From NCBI GenBank assembly GCA_002841945.1, contig PHBI01000023.1, positions 1 to 48,407 on the forward strand: a stretch of 48,407 bases of DNA, written 5' to 3'. The notes under the pieces were generated by a model, which worked only from the letters and a program-made list of their open reading frames with translations, did no database searches and had not been told where the DNA came from. This stretch comes from Deltaproteobacteria bacterium HGW-Deltaproteobacteria-14. Its GTDB lineage: Bacteria; Myxococcota_A; UBA9042; PHBI01. A program made the position numbers and the translations under genes. Shown piece after piece: positions 39,847 through 48,407 of the stretch. How positions within the stretch are numbered: the first letter of the stretch is position 1; every line of letters begins with the position of its first letter.

Positions 39847-39858
39847 GTGCAATTGCAC
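39847..39858. promoter_or_regulatory. Perfect palindrome in an AT-rich divergent promoter region
   Basis: GTGCAATTGCAC lies in the most AT-rich stretch of the area (39847-39895), between the divergent EGF lipoprotein and hydrolase genes (267 bp apart). It may be an operator serving either gene. Confidence 0.4.
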
Positions 39859-40012
39859 AATAACATCATCAGAAAGCGCAAGATACAGGTACGCCTCCGC
39901 TGCCTCGGAGGGGCGGACGACCGGGGCCTCGTGTGCCATCGCAACCGGCGCGCGGTGATACTGCGGCCGCGTATTCGTGCCGCCGGCGTGGCCGCGACAG
40001 CCTCGGTCCGGG

Positions 40013-40018
40013 TATGCT
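40013..40018 (+). promoter_or_regulatory. -10 element TATGCT before the hydrolase lipoprotein
   Basis: TATGCT lies 32 bp before the ATG and has the same relation to a GGAGGCCCG ribosome site as the moaB promoter at 43614-43642. No good -35 was found at 16-18 bp. Confidence 0.35.
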
Positions 40019-40050
40019 GCGTCGCGCTCCTCGCCCGCCCCGGAGGCCCG

Positions 40051-42507
40051 ATGCGTCCGCTCCACTGTCTGCTCTTCGTCGCCGCGCTCCTGGTCGCCTG
40101 TGACAGCGCCGCGGGCGACGGCGCGGCCCATGGAGACGCGGACGCGGACGCGGACGCGAGCGTCGGGGAGGACGTCGACACGAGCGTGGTCGGCGAGGAC
40201 GTCGACACGAGCGTAGGAGACACGGCATCGGGGGCGGACGCGGACACGGCTGCGGGGGCGGACGCGGGGGCGGACACGGCTGCGGACGCGGGGGCGGACG
40301 CAGACGCGGACGCGGACGCAGGGGCAGACGTCGTCGCGGTGACCGGCGTCCGGCTCGTGTGGGACCTCGACGCGGCGCTGGCGGCGACCCCCGACGACCG
40401 GCGCTTCTTCGACTACCCGTGGCCGGAGAGCCAGCGCTTGGACGCCGACGGCACCCTGAACCTGACGGGGTTCCCGAACCCCGCGGCCGCGACCGGCTGC
40501 ACCGTCGGCGCCTCGAGCCCGGTCGTAACAGTGCTGCTGCAGGCGGTCGCGCTGCCCGACTACCGCGCCTACGTCGTCGCCGCGACCGACCGCGACAGCC
40601 GCGGCTACGGCACCAACACGCCGATCTACTTCCACTTCGACGGGCCGTTGGCGACCGCCCTCCCCTCCCCGGCCGACACGCTGACCGCCGGCGCCACCGT
40701 CCAGCTCGTCGACGTCGACCCCGCGAGCCCCCGCCGCGGCGAGCGCACCCCGCTCGTCACGCGGATCAGCGACGGCTCCCTCTATCTGCCCCCGCACACG
40801 CTCGCCCTGGCCCCGGCCCCCGGCTTCCCGCTCGCCCCGGGCACCCGCTACGCCGCTATCGTGCTGCGCTCGCACAACGACGCCGGCGGCGCCCCCCTCG
40901 AGACCCCGAGCGCCCTCGACGCCTTGCTCGGCTCCGACCCCGGCGCCTCGCCCCAGGCCGCGCTCTACGCCGCCGCCCTCGGCGAGCTCGCCGCCTCCGG
41001 CGTCCCCGCCGCGGACCTCGCCGCCATCACCGTCTTCACCACCGGCGACCCGCTCGCCCCGCTCACCGCGACCGCCGCCGCCATCGAGGCCATCGCCGAC
41101 CCGACGCCCCTGGCCGCCGTCGAGATCACCGCCGTCACCCGCGACGCCGACCGCGGCTATTGGCGCGTCTCCGGCACCGTCAACACCCTCGACTGGCAGC
41201 GCGGCACCCCACCCTACCTGCCCCCGATCCACCCGAACTTCCCCATCGACCTCGACCACCTCGGCGACCTCCTGCTGCCGGGCGGCTTCGACGTCGCCTT
41301 CGACCCCGAGGACACCGCCGGCGCCTTGCTCGACGGCCCCGCCCCCGTGGCCCCCGACGGCGCCGACCCCGACGTCCCGCGCACCGAGCGCGTCCCCTTC
41401 GAGCTCGCGTTGCCGCTCGCCGCCCTCGACCCCGGCGGCGACGCGAGCGCCCTGCCGCTGGTCCTCTACGGCCACGGCACCGGCGGCAGCGAGCGCTCCC
41501 CCCTCGGCGCCGACCGCGAGGCCAGCGACCTCGCCGCCCTCGGGATCGCGACCTTCGCCATCCCCGGCGTGATGCACGAGGGCCGCGCCCACGTCGACAA
41601 CCTCGATCCCGCCTTGATCGCCGACCTCGAGACCCTCGGCGAGCTGCTCGACACCGACGCCGTCTCTCCGCTGACCGACGTCGTGGTGGGCGGCGCCTTC
41701 TTCTTCAACCCGCTGTCGGCCGCGGCCGGCCGCGGCAACGTGCTGCAGTCCGCGGTCGATTTTTTGTGGCTCGCCCACGCGCTGTCGGAGGCGGTGATCG
41801 CCGTCCCCCTGCCCGACGGCGGCGGCGCCGTCGCGGTCGCCTTCGATCCCGAGCACATCGCGTTCTTCGGCCACTCGCAGGGCGGGCTGACCGGGCCGCT
41901 GACGGCCCTCAGCCCGCACCTCTCGGCGACGTTCCTCTCGGCCCCCGGCGGCCACCTCGCGAGCACGCTCCTGACCAAGGAGCTCCCGGCCGACCCGTTC
42001 GCCGTCAAGGACCTGTTCGCCTGGGTCGTGTGCGATCCGTCCGCCCTCGACCCGCTCCACCCCTTCATCGCCGTGCTGTCGACCTTCTTCGAGGCCGCCG
42101 ACCCGCTCAACTACGCCGCGCTGATGGTCGCCGAGCCGGTCGCCGGCGGGCGCCACGTCTTCATCACCGAGGGGACGACCGACCACTACGCCACGCCGCC
42201 GACGAACGAGGCCATCACGACCGGCGCGCGGCTCACCCAGGTCGCGCCGGTGCTGAGCCCGGTGCTCGGACAGGCGCTGCTCGGGGCGGTGTACGGCGGC
42301 TTCGAGCCGGCGGCGAGCGCCGTCAGCGGCAACGTCGTCCACGCCGACGGCGCCTGGACCGCGGGCTTCAAGCAGTACCACGGCGAGAGCGGCTGCAGCG
42401 ACGACCACTTCGTCTACCGCTGCGTCGCGCAGGCGCGGCAGGATTGGGCGCACTTCTTCGCGACGTGGCTCACCCCGGGTCCGTCGGAGATCGGGTCCGG
42501 CCCATAG
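40051..42507 (+). CDS. Large serine hydrolase lipoprotein with Asp/Ala-rich linker
   Basis: 818 residues; GGAGG four bases before the ATG. Signal MRPLHCLLFVAALLVAC with lipobox LVAC, then about 70 residues of Asp/Ala/Gly/Thr linker. The remaining ~720 residues contain an alpha/beta-hydrolase: oxyanion-type LYGHGTGGS, nucleophile Ser609 in FFGHSQGGLTGP, and D711-H712 in EGTTDHYATP as possible acid site, with H near the end (SDDHFVYRC). A long N-terminal beta-rich portion (about 100-400) resembles bacterial virginiamycin/lipase-associated Ig-like regions. It is likely an exported lipase or esterase; substrate unknown. Family recognised only at the fold level. Confidence 0.83.
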   Translation: MRPLHCLLFVAALLVACDSAAGDGAAHGDADADADASVGEDVDTSVVGEDVDTSVGDTASGADADTAAGADAGADTAADAGADADADADAGADVVAVTGVRLVWDLDAALAATPDDRRFFDYPWPESQRLDADGTLNLTGFPNPAAATGCTVGASSPVVTVLLQAVALPDYRAYVVAATDRDSRGYGTNTPIYFHFDGPLATALPSPADTLTAGATVQLVDVDPASPRRGERTPLVTRISDGSLYLPPHTLALAPAPGFPLAPGTRYAAIVLRSHNDAGGAPLETPSALDALLGSDPGASPQAALYAAALGELAASGVPAADLAAITVFTTGDPLAPLTATAAAIEAIADPTPLAAVEITAVTRDADRGYWRVSGTVNTLDWQRGTPPYLPPIHPNFPIDLDHLGDLLLPGGFDVAFDPEDTAGALLDGPAPVAPDGADPDVPRTERVPFELALPLAALDPGGDASALPLVLYGHGTGGSERSPLGADREASDLAALGIATFAIPGVMHEGRAHVDNLDPALIADLETLGELLDTDAVSPLTDVVVGGAFFFNPLSAAAGRGNVLQSAVDFLWLAHALSEAVIAVPLPDGGGAVAVAFDPEHIAFFGHSQGGLTGPLTALSPHLSATFLSAPGGHLASTLLTKELPADPFAVKDLFAWVVCDPSALDPLHPFIAVLSTFFEAADPLNYAALMVAEPVAGGRHVFITEGTTDHYATPPTNEAITTGARLTQVAPVLSPVLGQALLGAVYGGFEPAASAVSGNVVHADGAWTAGFKQYHGESGCSDDHFVYRCVAQARQDWAHFFATWLTPGPSEIGSGP
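40126..40335 (+). repeat. Low-complexity linker repeats
   Basis: Hexanucleotide-like GACGCG tracts plus two copies of a segment encoding GEDVDTSV. They encode a highly acidic tether after the lipid anchor. Confidence 0.8.
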
Positions 42508-42574
42508 CCCGCAGCCCGGCGAATAGGTCACCACCCTTGCCCCCGCTCCTGCGCGGCGGCACAATCGGGACGTC

Positions 42575-43414
42575 ATGAGTACGTCCCAAGAGCCCAAGGA
42601 CAGCCCGCCGCGCTTCCGCGTGGACGAGCGGCTGATCATGCCCGAGACGCGCTACGAGGTCATCGGCGGGGAGGTCGTCTACGTGAGCCCCGCCGACCAA
42701 CCGCACGGGAGCCGCCACTCGAAGCTCTCGGCCCTGCTCGAGGCCTACGTCGGAGGAGGCTTCGACGCAGCGACCGACATGCTCACGCGCACCTCCGAGA
42801 AGGGCGACATGGCCCCGGACGGGAGCGTGTACCCCTCGGCGCCCGACCCCGAGACCGGTGGCCGCCAGATCGAACAGCTCGCGTTCGAGGTCGTGAGCAC
42901 GCAGACCTTGGCCGACGCTGGCCGGAAAGCGGCCGAGCTCGTCGCACGTGGCGTGCGGCGGGTGTTCGCGCTGGACGTCGAGCGCCAGCGGGCGCTGGAG
43001 TGGTCCCGCGAGACGTCTGCCTGGCGGATGCTGCACCCGGACGCCGTGATCGAGGACCCGGCGCTCGCGCTCCCGCTGTCGATCTACGACCTCGTCGCCG
43101 CGGCCAAGGCGGATGACGGCGTCGCGCGCGCGCTGCTCGCGAAGGGCAACCCCGTGCTGCTCGAGGCTCTCGACGAGCGCGAGCACGCAGGCCTCGAACG
43201 AGGACGGGCGGAAGGTAAGGCGGAAGGTAAGGCGGAAGGTAAGGCAGAAGGTAAGGCAGAAGCCATACTCGCCGTACTCATCGCGCGGGGGCTCGCGCCG
43301 ACCGCGGAGGACGCCGCCCGGATCCGCTCATGTACGGACGCGGCGACCCTGGACCGGTGGCTCGCCCGAGCGGCCACCGCCGCCGCGGCAACCGAGGTCG
43401 TCGGAGGCGACTGA
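42575..43414 (+). CDS. Uma2-family PD-(D/E)xK protein with tandem AEGK tail
   Basis: 279 residues. The Uma2 core (about 20-185) has RYEVIGGEVVYVSP, MAPDGSVYPSAPD, LAFEVVSTQTLADAGRKAAELVARGVRRVFALD, giving the D-ExV-K residues of a restriction-like nuclease fold, all retained. After it come a helix and four perfect A-E-G-K units encoded by a 12-bp repeat (43208-43264), then a short alpha-helical tail. Uma2 proteins are very common in cyanobacteria and myxobacteria; their function is still unclear. The gene stands alone, with no antitoxin-like partner. Confidence 0.87.
   Translation: MSTSQEPKDSPPRFRVDERLIMPETRYEVIGGEVVYVSPADQPHGSRHSKLSALLEAYVGGGFDAATDMLTRTSEKGDMAPDGSVYPSAPDPETGGRQIEQLAFEVVSTQTLADAGRKAAELVARGVRRVFALDVERQRALEWSRETSAWRMLHPDAVIEDPALALPLSIYDLVAAAKADDGVARALLAKGNPVLLEALDEREHAGLERGRAEGKAEGKAEGKAEGKAEAILAVLIARGLAPTAEDAARIRSCTDAATLDRWLARAATAAAATEVVGGD
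43208..43264 (+). repeat. 12-bp in-frame tandem repeat
   Basis: Four units of GC[G/A]GAAGGTAAG plus a partial fifth, encoding AEGK repeats in the Uma2-family gene. The first three units share G and the rest A at position three. Confidence 0.93.
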
Positions 43415-43465
43415 GGCCGCGTGTCCGAGCCCTGCGCGGCCGAACCGGGCCGAACCGGCGTGGCC

Positions 43466-43501
43466 GAGTGCGGAAGCGTGGGCGAGTGCGGAAGCATGGG
43501 C
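43466..43501. repeat. 18-bp direct duplication
   Basis: Two adjacent 18-bp units (GAGTGCGGAAGC followed by GTGGGC or ATGGGC) differ at one position. They are non-coding, between the Uma2 and moaB genes. Confidence 0.85.
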
Positions 43502-43507
43502 GCAGAC

Positions 43508-43561
43508 GTCGGCGAAGCCGACACACATCCCCCGCGCTAGCGGGGGCGCGCCGCAGGCGCG
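43508..43561. repeat. Three consecutive short hairpins, two with GNA triloops
   Basis: GTCGGC-GAA-GCCGAC (43508-43522), CCCCCGC-GCTA-GCGGGGG (43529-43546) and CGCGCC-GCA-GGCGCG (43547-43561), all perfectly paired. They lie after the Uma2 gene and before the moaB promoter, so one may be a terminator. Confidence 0.75.
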
Positions 43562-43613
43562 TTGGGGGAAGCGAGCGCATTCGATCGGAATCTCCCCATC
43601 GCGTCGCTTGTTT

Positions 43614-43642
43614 TTGCCGCTCCCGGGGGACGGCGATATGCT
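43614..43642 (+). promoter_or_regulatory. Promoter of moaB
   Basis: TTGCCG (43614-43619), 17-bp spacer, TATGCT (43637-43642). It is 23 bp before the moaB TTG start, in a local T-rich pocket. Confidence 0.6.
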
Positions 43643-43665
43643 GGCCGCCCCCTACGGAGGCCCGC

Positions 43666-44181
43666 TTGACCGAACCGACTCCCCGCCCCGTCCGCATCGC
43701 CGTCCTGACCGTCTCGGACACCCGCACCGAGGCGACGGACCGCTCCGGGGCGCTGCTCATCGAGCGCCTCACCAGCGCCGGCCACACCCTTCACTCGCGG
43801 CGCATCCTGCCCGACGACATGACCGTCCTCGACAGCGCCGTGATGGCGCTGCGCGCCGATCCCACCTGCGAGGTCGTCCTCGCCACCGGCGGCACCGGCA
43901 TCACCGGGCGCGACGTCACCGTCGACGTCTTCGAACGCCACTACACCAAGCCCATCGTCGGCTTCGGCGAGCTCTTCCGCCACCTCAGCTACGCCGACAT
44001 CGGCGCCTCGACCATCCAGTCGCGCGCCTCGGGCGGCCTCGCCGGCACCACCCTGCTCTTCGCCCTGCCCGGCTCCCCGAGCGCCTGCGCCCTCGGCTGG
44101 GACCAGATCCTCGCCCACCAGCTCGACGCCCGGTCCAAGCCCTGCAACCTCGTCGCGCTGATGCCCCGCTTCGATGAGTAG
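43666..44181 (+). CDS. moaB: Molybdenum cofactor biosynthesis protein MoaB
   Basis: 171 residues from a TTG start at 43666, chosen because GGAGG lies five bases upstream and a promoter just before that. MoCF-binding fold: VRIAVLTVSDTRTEATDRSG, VLATGGTGITGRDVTVDVF, GFGELFRHLSYADIGASTI and LFALPGSPSACALGW, all conserved family signatures. It adenylylates molybdopterin or binds it during Moco assembly. Upstream in-frame sequence exists but is shadow. It is followed after three bases by the MepA-like gene. Confidence 0.94.
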   Translation: MTEPTPRPVRIAVLTVSDTRTEATDRSGALLIERLTSAGHTLHSRRILPDDMTVLDSAVMALRADPTCEVVLATGGTGITGRDVTVDVFERHYTKPIVGFGELFRHLSYADIGASTIQSRASGGLAGTTLLFALPGSPSACALGWDQILAHQLDARSKPCNLVALMPRFDE

Positions 44182-44184
44182 ACG

Positions 44185-45666
44185 ATGACCTGGGCCGCGC
44201 TGCGCCCCCTCGCCGTCGCGGCCGCCCTGGCCGCGAGCGCCCCCGTCCCCAGCGTCGCGAGCGCCGCCAACCCCGCCCCCGCCAAGTCCACCCCCGCGGC
44301 GCCCCTCGGTCGCGTCGACCCCGACGGCCTGAGCGGCGTCCTGCGCGGCGTCCCGCGCCTCATCCACCGCTCCCCCGACGCCGTCGCCGACGCGTGGGAC
44401 GCCGTCAAACACATCGCCAACCCCACCGCCCAGCTGCGCGCGCTGAGCGACAAGGGGCTCGACCACACCGCCTGCGACGGGCTCGTCGACCTGCGCGCCG
44501 CCGTCCACGAGCACGAGGCGCCGTTCGGCTTCCGCGACGACGTCCGCGGCCGCTCCTGGGCCCGCCCCAGCCTCGCCCGAGTCCTGCTCGAGGCGATGCG
44601 GCGCTTGCAGCGCGAGCACCCCGGCAAGACCATCGCCATCGGCGACGCCTCCCAGCCCGGCTGCGGCCAGGTCGACCACGGCACCCTCGTCCACCTCATC
44701 AGCGGCGCCGAGGCCGCTCGGCTCGTCAACCTCGCCCGGGTCGTCCTCGGCCACCCCACCGTCACCGAGATCACCAGCGCACGCCACTTCGCGGGCGAAG
44801 CCGACCGCTTCGCCACCGGGGCGGAGCGCGTCGAGGTCGAGCGCGTCATCCTCGGCCAGGATCGCGGGGACGACGGCGAGCTGGTGCTGCGGGTCGCCAC
44901 CCGCCGCCGGCGCTGGCTCGGCGCCGCTAGCGACGACGAACTCGCGGCGATGGCCAAGGACGCGCGCCGCCTGGCGACCCGCGCCCATCTGGCCGCCGAG
45001 GAGGAGACCGCCACCGTCGGCCCCGACGGGATGCCAGCCCCCCGCTGGGTCACCCACTGGATCGACCCCGGGGCAAAGCGCCAGCTCGTCGCCGTCACCA
45101 CCGGGCGCACCAACCGCCGCCTCGACCTCGACGACGCGATCGAGCTGCGCCTGTCGACCTGGCACCCGCGCAAGCCCGCGAGCTACCGCGGCGAGACCCG
45201 CTGGCGCCGCGTCACCTACCCGGGCGCGCCCGGGCGCTGGGAGCGCTGGCAGCAGCTCTACGAGGCGGGCCACATCTCCCACCACAACGGCCGCGACGTC
45301 GACCTGAGCTACGTCACCACCGACAACACCCGCCACTTCGCCGTCGACCTCGACGCGATGGACGTCCCCGCCACCTGGCGCTGGTTCGAGCTCCTCGTGA
45401 CCGTCGCCGACGAGCTCGGCAGCCCCGTCGAGATGATCCTGGTCGATCCGAGCGTCAAGCGACACCTCGCGGCGCACCTCCCACGCCGCGCCCTCAAGAC
45501 CGCGCTCTGGACTCGGATCATCCGCCTCGCCGGAGGGCACGACGGCCACCACCACCTCCGCATCCTCGCCGCCGACGCGCGCGCGGAGACGGCCGCTCGA
45601 CGGGTCGTGGTCCCCGAGGATCGCGTCCCTGACAGCGTCCGCGAGGGTCACCGCCGCCGCCGGTGA
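44185..45666 (+). CDS. M74-family (MepA-like) murein endopeptidase
   Basis: 493 residues. Signal peptide about 1-27 (ending SVASA), so exported to the periplasm. Zinc-site residues match MepA: H366 and D373 in SHHNGRDVDLSYV, and the H-x2-H-x-H set in GGHDGHHHLRI near residue 455-465. MepA cleaves D,D- and m-DAP-m-DAP cross-links in peptidoglycan. It is nearly twice MepA length: an N-terminal ~190-residue region includes IGDASQPGCGQVDHGTLVHLI, which resembles a second, degenerate copy of the motif. It follows moaB by three bases, so it is probably co-transcribed although the functions are unrelated. Confidence 0.85.
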   Translation: MTWAALRPLAVAAALAASAPVPSVASAANPAPAKSTPAAPLGRVDPDGLSGVLRGVPRLIHRSPDAVADAWDAVKHIANPTAQLRALSDKGLDHTACDGLVDLRAAVHEHEAPFGFRDDVRGRSWARPSLARVLLEAMRRLQREHPGKTIAIGDASQPGCGQVDHGTLVHLISGAEAARLVNLARVVLGHPTVTEITSARHFAGEADRFATGAERVEVERVILGQDRGDDGELVLRVATRRRRWLGAASDDELAAMAKDARRLATRAHLAAEEETATVGPDGMPAPRWVTHWIDPGAKRQLVAVTTGRTNRRLDLDDAIELRLSTWHPRKPASYRGETRWRRVTYPGAPGRWERWQQLYEAGHISHHNGRDVDLSYVTTDNTRHFAVDLDAMDVPATWRWFELLVTVADELGSPVEMILVDPSVKRHLAAHLPRRALKTALWTRIIRLAGGHDGHHHLRILAADARAETAARRVVVPEDRVPDSVREGHRRRR

Positions 45667-45778
45667 GCGTCACTCACTTTTGCGTTACGCTGCGGGTTGA
45701 CGGCGAACCGCGCGAGGCCGACCCTACGAGTCGGACGGAACGCCGACCACCGCTACGCGCGCCCGCCAGGAGCCGACG

Positions 45779-48331
<2,553 letters not shown>

Positions 48332-48334
48332 GCC

Positions 48335-48370
48335 AAGCGACGGCAGGTCGAGGACCGGAGTCCGCAGCTG
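48335..48370 (+). repeat. 36-nt 3'-end repeat, copy B
   Basis: Begins three bases after the glgP stop; 31 of 36 positions match copy A at 37318-37353. It contains GGAC-CGGA-GTCC. Confidence 0.72.
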
Positions 48371-48372
48371 GG

Positions 48373-48405
48373 GGGGGTTGGGGCGACGCAGTCGCGCCTA
48401 CCCCC
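48373..48405 (+). terminator. Hairpin at the window end, after glgP
   Basis: A long imperfect stem: GGGGGT outer arm with ACCCCC, two mismatches, and an inner perfect GCGAC-GCA-GTCGC. The downstream side is cut at the window end, so a U-tract cannot be judged. Confidence 0.5.
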
Positions 48406-48407
48406 AC

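Noticed and set aside
37480..42639. Very long minus-strand frame (about 1700 codons) over the hydrolase lipoprotein
   Set aside because: Only the part from 39783 downward has a signal peptide, ribosome site and domains; the rest is Arg/Gly/Val/Glu-rich shadow of the plus-strand gene at 40051-42507.

Overview
The window is a high-GC bacterial chromosome segment. The style of its envelope genes suggests a Myxococcota-like (former Deltaproteobacteria) organism: lipoproteins with Asp/Ala/Thr/Gly-rich linkers, an OmpA protein with thrombospondin type-3 repeats, a secreted protein with EGF-like modules, and a TonB-dependent receptor with an N-terminal carboxypeptidase-regulatory-like domain. No rRNA or marker gene fixes the taxon, so this is inference.

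Region 1 (1-11.3 kb). A cut-off lipoprotein gene (1-584) is divergent from a FieF-type metal efflux pump. A SAM methyltransferase follows. Then comes a self-contained TonB operon on the minus strand, transcribed from about 11.0 kb downward: surface lipoprotein, TonB-dependent receptor, TonB, ExbB, ExbD, ExbD and probably the OmpA-TSP3 protein. A good sigma70-like promoter and a leader with two mutually exclusive hairpins precede it.

Region 2 (11.3-17.0 kb). A class III PLP aminotransferase and a 1-pyrroline-5-carboxylate (glutamate semialdehyde) dehydrogenase form an amino-acid catabolic pair. They are divergent from a CocE/NonD-type serine hydrolase lipoprotein. A small DUF493 (YbeD-like) gene closes the block.

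Region 3 (17.2-33.8 kb) is a defence island of nine genes, all on the minus strand. The upstream module is hsdM-hsdS-(AlbA_2/ATPase)-hsdR-YgjP-like metallopeptidase, a type I restriction-modification operon carrying two accessory genes. The downstream module is an McrB-like AAA+ protein, a PD-(D/E)xK nuclease, a small membrane-anchored protein and a GmrSD-like DUF262/HNH protein. This four-gene set does not match a system I can name and is the best candidate here for something undescribed. A tRNA-Arg(CCG) gene with its own promoter and terminator borders the island; no integrase or second attachment site was seen.

Region 4 (34.0-48.4 kb). A secreted hypothetical protein, a divergent PurD-like ATP-grasp enzyme, a CurA-type oxidoreductase, an EGF-module lipoprotein, a large serine hydrolase lipoprotein, a Uma2-family nuclease with a tandem AEGK tail, MoaB, an M74-like (MepA) murein endopeptidase and glycogen phosphorylase.

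Intergenic spaces carry notable structure. Several short perfect hairpins are capped by GNA triloops (GAA, GCA, GGA). A 36-nt repeat lies just after the stop codons of two unrelated genes (curA-like and glgP) and shows one compensatory base-pair change. Most very long open frames in this GC-rich DNA are shadows of genes on the other strand and are left out.
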